In this document: positions 22,301 through 34,425 of the stretch, piece after piece
How positions within the stretch are numbered: the first letter of the stretch is position 1
How the letters are laid out: the number at the start of each line of letters is the position of its first letter
From: Rostratula benghalensis
Lineage: Eukaryota; Chordata; Aves; Charadriiformes; Rostratulidae
Direction of reading: 5' to 3'
Length of the DNA: 64,000 bases
Assembly (NCBI GenBank): GCA_013399305.1
Contig: VXAI01000244.1
Coordinates: 302,800-366,799, forward strand
Program-made: the position numbers and the translations under genes
Notes under the pieces: model-generated
The model's input: the letters and a program-made list of their open reading frames with translations, nothing else
Database searches by the model: none
What the model was told of the DNA's origin: nothing

Positions 22301-25300
22301 ACCGTGGTGCAACGCGGCAGAGTCCCATTGGTCTGGTTTTGGTGGGGGACTCACATGAGGAAAAGCAACTTTCCAAGGGCAAGAGAGTAATGAAGGAGTG
22401 GGTCGGGGGAGCTGCTCTGAGGCACCTGCTTCTGGCTGAAGGAGCATGAGGAGGGATTTCCCTGCACGGGAGGGATTTGTCCTTTGGAGAAGAGAGGGCA
22501 GAGGGACATCAGGAGGCTGTAAAGTCAGGGTAGGTGTAGAACATACGAACTGTTAGCAGCTGGTTCTCAGAAATACGACCTAAAGGATCTGGTACAACCA
22601 GCAAGAGATGGTTTAAAGCAATAAATTAAACTGCAGAGCTTGGTTTCGTACTGGTGGAAAATGGTAAGTTTTGAAAACGATGCCTTGGCAGCTGCAACAC
22701 ATCAATATTAAACACAGACATCAAAGAACTGAAAATCTTTTACTAAGTGCTCTAGTTGAGTTTGTTTGTGTATTTACCTTGACTAGTATTTTCTAATCTC
22801 TGCACAGCCTGGTGGATGCGGTGCAGGTAGCACAGAGGCACCCGTTTTATTTCATGCCCTATCACCCCAAAGGTGAACAGCGAGACCCCGCTGTCTCTGT
22901 GGGGTGTTCCACCACTTAACACCCGTTCAGAGCAGGCTCCGTGTGCACGGGATCAACTTATCCCATTAAGCAATTCATCTTTGACAGGAATGAGAGTGAT
23001 TGTAAGAGGTAGAAATGCCCGTGAGGCAGGTAAGTTTAATGAAGTTTGTAATGGACTGCAGGAATATCAACCGAATGACCAGGAATTTGCCACAAGGAGC
23101 AGTTAATGAAGCCCATCCACCCGTCCCTCTCCTGCTCAGGTGGTGTGTGTCGTTTCAGGTTCCCATACGTATGAGCCAGCTCTCCTTCAGGAGGTCTCTG
23201 GGGCTCTCTGGCTGCTGAGCAGGAGCCTTTGGCCTCCCCAAAGCTGTGGCTGATGGCCAGCAACTGGGGGACATCTCCTGGCACAGGGCCCCAGCTCTTC
23301 TCCCTGAGCAAGGGGACACTGTGGACCAAGGGACACAAGTACAGGAGGCAGAAAAATCTATTTCTTCCCTTTGGCCTCCAGGCTTTGGGGAGGTCCCTGC
23401 CCACCGCTTTTAGTGTCTGTGGATGGACCTCTTGTCCAGGAATCCACCCAAGTCCTTTTTCATGCTCTGGCTTCACAGCCTCCCCTAGCAGCATTTTCCA
23501 GTTCACTACCTGCTCTAAAAAAACAATTAAACCAGACCATTCAAGAACCTTCCTTTTACTGGTTTTGAACACCCTCCCAGCCAGCCTCAATTGGTTCTGG
23601 TTTTGCAGGATTTGGTGAATAACAGTTCCACGTCAGTCTTCCCTTCTGCCTTTAGGATTTTGCAAATCTCAGTTGTGTTCTTCTCGAGCCTCAAGAATGT
23701 GAGTCCCATTCACATTAATATTGTTAAGAAAAAAGTGCATTATTTGTATTTTTTGCTCCAGTTTGTGCCGATGGGCAGGGAGGGGAGGCCTGGGGGCTGC
23801 GCTGGGTGAAGAATGGAGCAGAAAAGGGCAGTTAATGTTGCAGCCCTGAGCATTTTGCTATAAACACATCAAAACATGTGTTAGTTTTAATTATCCCCAC
23901 AGCCTCACAGAATCACTTCCCTGGTCAATTAATTTAATTACTTTTTGGGTAATTATTTTTCTCAATGGTGCATTGGCTCCAGACTGTGATAGTTGTTGTT
24001 GCCGCAGAACTGTGCGATGGGAGAGGCTTTGCTTTGAATGACACACAGAACATATCAGCAAAATACACATTTATAACACAGACACCTGAATTAATGACAC
24101 CCCTTTGGAGCGAAATGGAACAATTCATCCTCTGGATGGGGGGTGGGGGGGGTGGAAAGCACCTCATGGCAACAACATGTCAAAAAGCCCTCTTTTTTTC
24201 TTTCCCTCTGTAGCTTTGAATCAGAGCCTGGTCTAAAACTGAGGGAAGGGTTTAAGCATCCATCTGGGTGGGCTGTGGGGTTTAACCCTGCCCTGCAGCA
24301 GGGGGGGTGCTTCCTGGGCATGAGGACAAAACCAGCAACTGGGATAAAACCAGCAGCTTCTCTGCAGGTACCTGTGAGGAAATGAGCCTGCCCCGGTGTC
24401 AGTCCCAGCTCCCTCACTGCAGCCCGAGTTGTGAAACCTGGAATTTACAGCTGTAAGGATGAAGCCCAATATTTGCCAGCCTGGAGGGGCTGCAGGGATC
24501 ATAAATAACAGCTCGCACTGAGAGGCTTTTGAAAGTGATCTGTGAAGGTAATTGTGATCTTACACGAAGTGCATTGCAGAAATTACTCTACAGCCCCCTC
24601 CCCATGCCCCCTGCACGAGTTACTGCCTGAAAAGCAGAGCAGGGAGTGATGCAGAAAGAGTTAATTTCAGATCTCCCCTGGCACAACTGTTGTGTCTGAT
24701 GGGACCACGGTGCCTTAATCAGCTTTGCTGATTCTCCATGCTGGGAAACCCTGGGAGGTGAAATACCCTGTGCAAAAATGAGGAGAACCCCCTTGTGCCC
24801 TCCCAGCAGGAAATCCTGTGAAACGTCGCTATGTGACAGAAAGTTTGCTGGTTACTTGGAGGAGAAGGTGCCAGTAAACATTGCTGTTTCGGTTCCAAAT
24901 CTGCCTCCCAGCTCGTGGGGTGTTAACAGAATAAGGAGGTGATGCCGAAAGAGAGTCTAAATATTGACAAAAAGTAAAGAGGCCATTTTTGGAGGCTTCC
25001 TAAATACCCCTGCAGAGCCTGGTTTTGCTGACATGCCCCATGGCCTGTGATCCTGTGCTGCCGTTGGTCCTGGAAATCCTTCTGCTTGGATTTTTTCCAT
25101 GTATCCAGCTTTTCGTGTGGCTCCTTGCTCCAATACCCACAAATAACCACACTGGTTCTCCAGCTTGCCCACTGGTTTGATCATCTGTTTGTGAGGGCAC
25201 CTGGCTCCCTATGAATTAAATTTGACGTCTCTCTCATGATTTCGATGAAAATGGATGCTCTCTGGTGTCAGCAGTGTCTGGCTCCAGCCAGACCTCATCT

Positions 25301-25850
25301 CCGCGACATCCCTGGGCCTCCAGCTCTGCCCACCCCGGAGCTGCAGCTCCTGCTGAAGAGTGGAGAGCTCTCCTGGGGGGGCTGAGGTGCCAGCAGAGAG
25401 AAATTGGTTTTGAGGTGCTGCTAATTAGACCAGAAACGGAAATACCAGGGAAAAAACCCAAACAACTGAGAATAGAGCTAATGTGTTTTTTTTAGATTTC
25501 GGGTTTAATTTTGCAGAACCAAGAGACTTGTAAGGCTTTGGAGAAGCGTAGAAACCAGCAGGGGTTTGTCAGGATTGCTCGTCTTCACCTCGCTCATTAC
25601 GGGACCTGGTTTTGTTCGGTTTTACCAGCACATCTGTCATTACCTACTTGCCTTACTGTTATTTATCCTTTGTGTGCCTAGAGTGGTTATGTCTTGCAGT
25701 CAAACATCTCTCACCCTGGGGTGCTGGTACCTCTGGGTGGTTGGTGTCCAAGCAGCCGGGCTCAGGAAGGGGCTCTTGGCTCCAGCCCACGGTGCCAGCC
25801 TGGGACCACTCTGCTCTTCGTGCCTTGAACATCTCTTGCTTAAAGAACTT
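22300..25850. other. Non-coding mixed stretch
   Basis: GC-rich and AT-rich segments alternate. AT-rich islets lie at 22540-22790 and 23890-24110. GC-rich, stop-poor DNA at 23100-23480 gives overlapping frames up to 184 codons that do not resemble known proteins. A short splice-bounded frame (22988-23030) is too short to judge. G-runs at 24138-24155 and a CTCF-like string at 24291-24314 are present. No RNA gene or transposon was recognised. Confidence 0.5.
24291..24314 (+). promoter_or_regulatory. CTCF-like motif candidate
   Basis: TGCAGCAGGGGGGGTGCT resembles the CTCF core (CAGCAGGGGGC-type) with a G in place of the usual C after the G-run. It is a weak to moderate match judged by eye. Confidence 0.2.
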
Positions 25851-26400
25851 CTAAAGGATTGTGAAGATAAAAAGCACATTATCTCGTATAAATCTATTAC
25901 CTCTCTGGGATGTGTTATGGGATGCAAACCAAGGTATCTTCTCCTGGTTGACTACAGAGTTTTAAGTATAACTTTATGGTGGTTTGAAGCCCACGGTCAA
26001 GTACCCGAGTTTGATAATTGAGGTGATTTACTCGGGTGCACAGCTCTTCAGTTTGCTCTTTGATATAAACAAGGTAATAAATTGAGTGCGTGGGGACATG
26101 TCTATTAAAAGGCAAAGTAAGAATGAGTGAAACCCCAGGTGCATTGTCAAGATTAATATGTTTGCTGGGTAGAGCTGGACGGGTGCCAGCCACGAGGGTG
26201 ACTGAGAGATGAAAGGAGATAATATGGTTTGACTGTAAACAACAAAAAACCAAACAGAAAGTGATGCACAAAGGGGGAAAGGACGAAGCGTACTAATAAG
26301 TTGAATAACCAGATATCACACAGAAGTAATTTTTTAGCTATAAAGCAGATCTACTTAGCGTCTGACTCCCTTCCTTTTGAGCATGAGAGTATTTTTGATT
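25850..26400. promoter_or_regulatory. AT-rich block, candidate regulatory DNA
   Basis: AT-rich sequence with GTAATAAATTG, ATTAATATG and ACTAATAAG cores. A 151-codon plus-strand frame ending at 26021 overlaps its left edge but shows no family resemblance, and no convincing splice sites bound it. Confidence 0.25.
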
Positions 26401-28600
26401 TTAACCTCTGAAGCATCTGGATTGATGGTGCACCCCTGGCACAGCTGTACTGCATCCCCTGTTGTTATCAATTCTGTTCAGCAGATGTTAGGAACAGACA
26501 AGGAGGAAAAATGAGAAGGAATATTGGACAAGAAAAGCTACTTAATGTGAGTTCTTTCACTAGCAAAAAGCTTATTATGGAAATATCAATTAGAAGAATT
26601 AGAGAAGCAGCTCAGGACTCTTCTGCTGGTGCCACGGTAGAAGCAGGTACCCCCAGGTTGGAGGACAGCAGAGGAGAGATCCTGAGTACGTGTGGGATGA
26701 AAAATGGTGTCCTTGTTCCAGAGGGTTATTTCTGGGACCGGGGCAGTCCTGGGGGTGGATGGGCTCTGGGAAGGGCCTATAAACCCTTGGAATCCTCCAT
26801 CTGTGTCTCCTGGGCTCCCCATCTCCTGTGTCCGCTGCTCCTTGCAGAACCAGTGTGCGGTGCTGGGCAGAGGCACCGGGGCTGGAGGAAAAGGCTGTTG
26901 GCAGCAGCCAGCATCATGCCTTTAGTAGCAGACACATCTAATGTTCTGCACTCCCAAACCCACCCCAGAGGCACCTTCCCGTAAGCCATAATTACCGTCC
27001 TCCTAATGTAAGAGTGCTGACATGAAAAAATAATAACTGAAGTGTGGTATAAACCAGTGCAAGGAATAAGGAGCGCACCAAGCAATTAAGGAGCATTTAC
27101 CAGCCTTTGCCCACTTCAAACAAGTGGAAAAGGATGTTTCTGCAGTATGAGCATATCATAAGGTTTGGGCTAATTAGTGTAAGGAGGTTTTGTTGAGTGT
27201 TTGAGTTTAGAAAAATGTTCTGCAAGTTTTGTATATCCTGGTACTGAACTCAAAGACCCGTCCTGTATGGTAAGCAAGAGGAAAGTGTTTCCTGCTGAGG
27301 TGAGCCCTTTTCCTGCAGGGGTGGATCCACGGATCCAGCCTTTTCCAGGTTATACCTGTGTGTGACCCAGAGGGTCTGAACCTCAGAAATGGTCCAGAAG
27401 GGACCAGTGGCTTGAATTATATTAACATAGATTGTAAAACTGTGCACTGTGTCCTTCACGTGCCACCTCTGGGAGCACTGGACACCAGTCGGTACCTGGG
27501 CAGGAGCAGAGAGGTCTCCTGTGGCTTCGGGTGGAGACACTTTTCAAAAAAACCTCGGGTGATCTGGTTTCTTTCAGGCTGTCAGTGAGCCAAAGCCAGG
27601 CAGAATTGACTCTGACAGCAGATGTTATTTGTGCTCCAAAAATACTTGGGTTGCTCTGTGAGCTTTCTGTAACGCAGCAGTGCTCTGCTTGAGTGCAAAT
27701 GGTTTGAACAGAGTTAACTTCTCTGAGCTGGTTTCCAAAATAGAGGTGTTTAATGCTCCCACGGTTCTGCTGGGGATGCAAATGCAGGGATGGTCCCCAG
27801 GCTGGTGTAAGTGTCCCCAGAGCTGGTGGCCATGGCTGTACAGGGTGGCTCCTTTTGGGGTGCACGAGTTCATAGTCGGGCTCACAGCCATCTCCAGGTG
27901 AATTCTTTGGCATAAGAAGAAACAAAGCAGTGGTGGGAACCAAAGGAAAGCCTTCTCCTATTTGTAGATGGTGATTAATGAAGGCTATCAGACATCCTGC
28001 TTTAAAATCCTTTCCATCAGATAAAGCCCCTTCTGTCACCTCATTCCTTATTTTATTTGATTCCATTTTAGCTCATCTTTTTTTTAATGTGAGCTGTCAA
28101 GAGCAGTCTTTGCTTTTTTCTCTCTGTGTGTCACGTTTGCTGACAGCCCAAAAGGGAAGATTCTCAGACTGAAACCTCAGGCGATGTCGTGGGGGGGTGG
28201 GAGAGGGGCAGGGTCCAAATCTGAACCTTGTAAAGCATCCAGCCTTGGTGAACTTTGTTTAAACCAGTGGATCTTCTGGAAAATTACGAAAGGATGTAAT
28301 CAAACTAGGTCAAGCAGCAAATATTGACAGTATGGATTGTCCACAGCTCCTGAAGAATTACCTGGTGGTTACAGCAGTTTATGGTTGACTTCTGCACAGA
28401 AAAGTTTGATCCACGTGGCTGGACTGTTATCAGGAGGGTGAGGAGGCTCGTGCTGGGTGAGGGCTGGCACTGTGGCCTGTGCCACCCCCTGCTCCGAACC
28501 ACAGAGAATCTCTGCTCTCTTCCTGTGGCCAGGAATCCCTGAAGTATCTGAGTGCTTCCAGGCTTCTGTCAGCAGCAATGTTGGCAGCTGCTAGTTCAGT
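26400..28600. other. Non-coding mixed stretch
   Basis: It contains an AT-rich islet at 26980-27240, a perfect octamer ATGCAAAT at 27776-27783 and a strong G-quadruplex motif at 28191-28213. The 214-codon minus-strand frame at 27422-28066 and the 157-codon plus frame at 26511-26984 are not protein-like. No transposon was recognised. Confidence 0.5.
28191..28213 (+). other. Strong G-quadruplex motif
   Basis: G7-T-G3-AGA-G4-CA-G3: four G-tracts with loops of 1, 3 and 2 bases on the plus strand. The short loops predict a stable fold. The biological role is unknown. Confidence 0.6.
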
Positions 28601-29340
28601 ATTTCTTCCTCTCTGTAAGCAAATTCAGGAGCTGATAATTAATTACTAAGGGCAAGAAGAGAAAGTTTAACTGTGTTTTCGCCAGCCCCTGCGAGTGCCC
28701 AGCTCCAGACGCAGGAGCTGCGGCCCCTCTTCACCAGCCCATCCATCAGCTCGTGCTTGGAGGGGCAGAAGGACTATTTCATGTTCTCGGTCCTTAAGTG
28801 CTCAGAGATTAGCAGACAGCAAACATGAAGGAGCAATAAGCGTGATCTAATTGAAATTTCCTCTTGGGTTTGAATGACTACTCGGAGATACTTCTCTCTA
28901 AGCCCTAATTGTCCACTTCTAGCTACTCTTTGTTTTGCAGTTTGGAAGCTGTTTAGGTACGGTAGGCAAATACCTGACCTCAAAAACAGCAGAGAATGGA
29001 AAAATTACAGAGATTAATACGATTGCTGTTTCAGCATGTGCAGTGGGTGGTGTTTCTGGCTGCCAAAGCCCTACTCTGTGAATGTGAGACATCAAGGCCA
29101 TGGGTATTTCAACGCACATTTTATCAGCAGCACAAACAGACACTCAGCACGCGGTGCTCTGCATACAGAACTTAATGTCTTCACTTCGGCAGGGTATTTT
29201 TAGCTCCCGAGTGCAGTCATGTGGACGGCTGATCTGTTTGTGTTGCCCCCGTAGATTGCAGACATATGTTGGAGTAAACGTGGCAGGGAAAGCATGACTG
29301 AGACAGGAGTAAGTCCTTTTAACATCAATTATTGACACGC
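28600..29340. promoter_or_regulatory. Candidate conserved non-coding element with MEF2-like site
   Basis: High-complexity sequence, AT-rich at 28620-28680 and 28780-29030, with balanced composition and several retained CpGs at 29085-29335. TATTTTTAG at 29195-29203 resembles a MEF2 site (9 of 10 positions). CATCAATTATTGACACG at the right edge is a partial palindrome. No coding frame is supported. Retained CpGs in otherwise non-island DNA can mark selection, but this is inference. Confidence 0.35.
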
Positions 29341-32100
29341 TCGTTAGAAACCCACCGCGCTGCGCTCGCTGGGCCAGGGAGGGAGGAACAACGCTGGGGT
29401 TTGCTGAGGGAACACGTCTCCTGTAGGCACAGGGAGAGGGCTGTTTGGTTCCACGGGCACTACAGGGTGGGTTTAACATTCACACGCTTAATTGCAATGG
29501 GAATGATAAGGAAAAGGAGCAGAAAGAGGGAATCAGTAAAGCCAAAGAGAGGAAGATGCAGTTTAGTGGCATCTTTCAGTGTTGTCAGTCAAATCCACAG
29601 CAATGGACTCGTTAAATGTGCTTGTACTGGAGCTGAACCAAGAAATGATCCAGAATAGACTGGCAGTGCAATGATCACAAAATGGGGTGAATAAGCTCAG
29701 TTTTCATTTTAATGTGAGTTGTTTCTAACTGTATAATAACTCTAATCTCAAGAATCAGTCATAACTATGTACGCTTGAAGCAGTGTGTTTGGCAGCATGA
29801 AACAAATAACTCTCATCTCTGTGTGTGTTTGAACACCCAGCAGTTGGGGAAGAAAAACCTTTGCACTGAAGGGAACATTTTGTTCCACCTAGAGTGTTTT
29901 TTCCTAACTCTTTAGCTATAGAAGAAAAATTACTTAAAAATGCCTTGCATCAACTCAGACCAATTAAAAAGTAGTTTGGAGCTGCAAGGAAAACAAAAAA
30001 ACCCTTATAAATGGCTGAACTGCAAGCTGGAGTGGAGCTTCCCAGCAACCTCTTCAAAGAGGAGCCAGGTCTGCCCACCAGGTGAGAAGAGCATCCAAAC
30101 AAGAGCGATATCAAACGCTCCGGGGGGTTTTCCCTGGAGCAAAGCCCTCCCGAGGCAGCTGCCCGGCTGGGTTTTGAATCAGCAGACATTGAAATGAAGA
30201 GGCCAGCCTCAAGGGAACACAGAGAGAAGACAAGACAGTTTTATTCAAGGAAAAAGTTCAAATGGAAAAAAAAATAAATAATCCATCTATAATTCTGTTA
30301 TAAGGTAGAAAAAATAAGGAATGGCCTTTTGATTCCATTCCTTTTTCATTTCTTAGACTCCAGCTGTCTCTAAGGAGTTTCTGTGTGCACTAACAAACAT
30401 GGTATAACTTCTCAGAATCTCTTTTTTTCTTCCTTAAAAACAAACAAACAAACCAACCCCAAATCCAGTACAAATAACTTCCAGCACAGTTGCCAGGCTG
30501 GCATTACCATCCTAACACCCTCTCTGGTGCCAAAGACCCTGCTGAAAACACTGCACTGCCTTGATAAACGGAGCTACCTTGGTGAACAGGTTATCTGGTG
30601 ACCTATTGTGACATTTTGATTATTTCCACAGGTGCCCTGGGCACTGTTACCAGCCACAGGAGCTGTTGGGGGTTGCCTGGCTGAGAATGGGTCAGCAGAT
30701 CCCCTGGGCAAGGCACGTTGTGTGATGGGCCACGCTGCAGGGTTGTGTTCGCAACAGTTCTTAGTGTGAGCCCTCATCTCTCTTGAGGTTGTAGCATCTC
30801 TTGGGCCAGTGTGACTTTATGAGCAAAAAAACAGGCTCCATGTAGGACCCAGGCTCACCTGGTAATGAGCTTTGCATGTGTGTTCTTCAGGTGTGCTCCA
30901 GGTCAGTGGCCAAGAGGGGGTAAGTGCAGATCGACACAGGAAACGGGTTATTTTATTACCTGAGCATCCACACTTGACAGTTTTAATACCCTCCCCACAG
31001 GGCAATCACTCAGGCACCCGAACTCCAAGCCAGCATGATTTTACTGCTGAGCAGGAGCAGTATGGATTTTTACTCCATGTTCTCCAGGAAAGCGTATTGA
31101 TTTGGCACAGGAGACATCAATAGGCCTGAGTAACTGAATAAAGAGTTTGAAGCTAGTCTTAAAAAATAATAATAATAAAAAGTGCAGTTGATAAGTGGAA
31201 TGAGTCATTTATTATTCTGAATGCCACACTGATCACACTTCTTTGCTGAGTCCTTGTTGACTTCTCCTCTTGCCTTCCGTACCATTTTCCTCCCTCCTTT
31301 GGGGATAAAATCTACTGGGAGAAGGGAAGGGAGGGAGGGACAGGGCTCTCAGAGATTAGGGTTCTATATTATCTGCCTGTCTTTCTGGGGACTTTTCAAC
31401 ACTTTTCTTGTATGTAGGTACCTAGGTTTCCAAATGCCAATGCTGGCAGCACCTTAACAGTGGTTTGCTTTCCCTTCCACAGGCCAGAGCAGCGCTTGGC
31501 CAATTTGTCTGACTGAGCTGCAAACCAGATGTGTGAAATCCAGCTCCAAAGAAACAAATCATTATTTAGTATAATCTGCTGTAATCTCTTGAATCTAGCA
31601 GGTTTTGGCCAGTTCTCCACTGAAGTTATGGTCTAACATGTCCTTTTTCCTGCCCTGTGCTTTGGGCACGGTGCAGCACTCGGCTGATGGCACCATTAAA
31701 TCAATTTCCCCTCGGATTTCTGCTGCCGCCTAATTCAGTGCTTTCTGCATTTCTGCCTTTCCTTTAGGCTCTCATTTCCTCTGATTTTACCACGTGGCTC
31801 CACAAAAAGAGGCCGAATAAAATGGGACCTGTCTTTGGTGCAACAGGCTGAAGACAGTCGGGTGATGCTGTCCTGTTGGTCCCGTCAGAGCGCAGGGCTG
31901 TGCCATTAGTGCTCTTTGCCTCCAGCAGAGACGTCTATCGCCAGGCAAAAGCAAATGCCCACGGGAGTTGGACCTGCTGAACGATCACCTGTGAAATGGC
32001 AGTGTTCATTTTCCTCCTTTTCTCCTCGTTTCACACCAGCAAGACTTGTGAGCGCTGGTGGAAAGAAAAAGCCTTGCTGTATTTCGAGCAAGGTATAATT
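29340..32100. other. Non-coding mixed stretch
   Basis: AT-rich segments at 29680-29960, 30230-30440 and 31130-31230 alternate with mixed DNA. An (AAT)-type microsatellite lies at 31160-31180. Short open frames overlap in several phases. No transposon, RNA gene or convincing exon was found. Confidence 0.5.
31160..31180. repeat. (AAT)n microsatellite
   Basis: A short run of AAT units flanked by A-runs, seen directly. Confidence 0.75.
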
Positions 32101-32112
32101 GGGGAGGAAGAG

Positions 32113-32127
32113 CATATAAATATAAAA
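32113..32127 (+). promoter_or_regulatory. TATA-box candidate
   Basis: TATAAATATAAAAGG contains a textbook TATAAAAGG. The expected start region, about 25-30 bases on, reads GGCAGGCTGAGGC. No downstream coding frame, CpG island or donor site confirms a promoter, so chance is possible. Confidence 0.2.
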
Positions 32128-32129
32128 GG

Positions 32130-33250
32130 TCCTGTGTTCAGTCTGGCAGGCTGAGGCTTTGCATCTGCCTCGCTGAGGACACGGCACCTTGTGCAGAGGG
32201 ACGGTGGTGGCTGCGGGAGGAGGGGACAGAGGTCCCCGCTCGCTGATGGTGGCATCCAGGCGGGGATGCCACGGGCTGGTGCTTCCAAACCTGCGTAATC
32301 AGCAAGTGATTCATTTCCCTCCCTCGGTCCTGGGCTCTGCCATCAGTTTGGAGACCTGAGTTAGCAGGAATGAGTGATTTTGCTTGTCTGTAAATGACCC
32401 TTTCTGCAATGATGTGCGTTGCATGTAGCAGTCGCTCCTTTAATCATCTTCTCTTTCTCCATGACTGGTGCCTGCTCTCCGGGGAGCCCTGCTGTTGTCT
32501 CTGCAGCCGGAAAAATCCCTTTATTGCTTGTAAATGGCACCCGTGCAGCATTTGGGAGAACTGGTTCTCCCTCCCCCTTGGGACATTGTTTCCTCCGGTC
32601 TCTTCTTCAGTGCATTCCCCTCAGGAGAGCACAGTCCATCCCTGGGGGATGAGAGCTGTCCCTGCCCTGGGCTGGTCAGTGTTTGTCAACAGAAAGCGTT
32701 ATCTGTCTGCACATCTTCAGTGTGAGAGAGCCATCTCCTAGAATGTAATAAAAGTTATATTTCTGTCCATGTCTCTAGGTTCTGTCTGTAAAAGCCTGGG
32801 GGAGAGCTGCTGCTTTCTGCACAGCTTTGCTGGGGGGTTAAAGCCCTCTGCCTGGAGCCTTCCCGCTCAGCCTCTGCCTCCACAGACACCATCCCGTGCT
32901 GCCGGGTCCCGGGGCCATTCCTGGTGTCTGGCACGGGTGTCCTGTCTGGCACGGGTGGCACCCTGGGGGTGCCCATGCCCAAGGTCTGGGGAGCTACATC
33001 GTGACAGCCTCAACGAGCAGGTCCAGGAGACCCTACTGGAGGCTGCTTCTGGCATAAAATTAATTTAATGCCATTTCTTCCTTAAGGAAGAAAACTGTTT
33101 TTTTCCCCCCCATTTGGTGATGTCCCCGTTCAGCCTGTGCTGGCTGCTGGCCCCACTGGTGCCTGCCTGGCACAGCAGGGGACAGGACCAGCTTCCAGCC
33201 TCTGGTTACTGTATGTGAAGAACTTTTTCCATTCCTCTCCAGTGGTGCTG
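32130..33250. other. Non-coding GC-richer spacer
   Basis: C/T- and G-rich sequence with many stop-poor overlapping frames up to 115 codons. A short duplication (TCTGGCACGGGTG) is visible near 32927-32956. No gene was recognised. Confidence 0.5.
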
Positions 33251-33800
33251 CAGATATTAGCAGTTAGAACATCTTCATTAATGCCTGCTTTACCCCTTTA
33301 TAAATGTACTAAATATAAAGGGGAGAAACAAAAGAAACATTTGCTGAAAAAAAGCTGTAATTAACCAATGTCAGATGGCTGCGATGCAAATGGGAAATGT
33401 GAATAAAGACAATGGCGTGTATGAGTTAAGGGTGTGAGTCAGCCTGAAGTCAGCCTGGATTCTAATAGCTGCCTCTGGATTGTCTCCAAGACCTAATGCT
33501 ATACGAAAATAGGCTTCTATTTGTATTACACTACTGAGGGACGTCCTACATGGGCTGTTTGGCCTTAGAGAGAGTTGTACTTTGGCTCTGAGGATGGGAG
33601 AAATTTCTCTCTCTTTGTGATAAACATTTACTTCAAGACCTTGTGCTTTGACTTTGAGTTCAGTGCTCAGGCGCACTCAAATCTCCATTTCATGAAGGAT
33701 ATGCTTTTGCACCATAAAAAGTTGCAGCTGCAGCAAAAAGGAACAGGTTTGATTAGAAACTTTGATATTTTGTTGTTGGGGTTTTTTTAATGTTTGTAAG
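33250..33800. promoter_or_regulatory. AT-rich block with octamer, candidate regulatory DNA
   Basis: AT-rich, non-repetitive sequence. A perfect octamer ATGCAAAT lies at 33384-33391, and the block holds CTAATAGC and CATTAATGCC cores. No coding support is seen. Confidence 0.3.
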
Positions 33801-34270
33801 TCCACAAGAACAGCGTTTGGTGCTTGTCCTTCCTGAGGTGTGGGGCATGAAATGAAGCACCCGAATGTCTTTCATCGCACCCGCTCTATGCACCCCTCAT
33901 GCGCTCTGCTTTTCTTTTTAATGGCAAAATCTTTTTTCTTGATGAAACAGAATGTATTTCTCAGTGTTGCTCATTCGATGCCCTGTGACACCTCGTGTCT
34001 CCTCCCGAGTGGCTGGTGCTTTAGGAGAAGGCAGCAGAACTGCTGTGCCGGCAGCTGGGACGAAAGCAGTTTGATTCCTGAGGAGTAACAGGGCCCAGGG
34101 GCACTTGGTGGTGTTTGGGATGAGCAGGTCAAGCCTTGTCCCGTGAATGTTGGTCTGGAAAGGTCCCCATCCCGGTCTCAAGCCCCATATTGTTCAATGG
34201 CACTTAAAACCCAGCTGCAGCTGGTATGCACGAGGTATCCTGGAGGATTTTCCAGTAATACTGGTTAAAT
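33800..34270. other. Non-coding spacer
   Basis: Mixed composition with short overlapping frames. Nothing was recognised before the CR1 copy that starts at 34271. Confidence 0.5.
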
Positions 34271-34425
34271 TATAGAATCATAGAATGGCTAGAGTTAGAA
34301 GGGACCTTAAAGGTCATGGAGTCCCAACCCCCCAGCCCTGGGCAGGGACACCTCCCAATACACCAGGTTGTTCAAAGCCCCATCCAACCTGGCCTTGAAG
34401 CCCTCCAGGGATGGGGAGCAGCGTC
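34271..34425 (-). mobile_element. CR1 LINE, 3' end, minus orientation
   Basis: Read on the minus strand, it runs from the TCCCTGGAGGG...GGCCAGGTTGGATGGGG region through AGGTGTCCCTGCCC to AAGGTCCCTTCTAACTC. It ends in the ATTCTATGATTCTATGA tail, which on the plus strand starts at 34271 (TATAGAATCATAGAATGG). This is the hallmark 3' end of avian CR1. The copy is 5'-truncated and non-coding, about 150 bp, which is usual for CR1. It is the clearest evidence for a bird genome. Confidence 0.95.

Noticed and set aside
22988..23030. Short splice-bounded frame (MRVIVRGRNAREAG)
   Set aside because: At about 43 bases it is too short to tell from chance, despite a good GTAAGT donor.
27422..28066. 214-codon minus-strand open frame
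   Set aside because: There is no recognisable domain, no splice or promoter context, and competing plus-strand frames exist.
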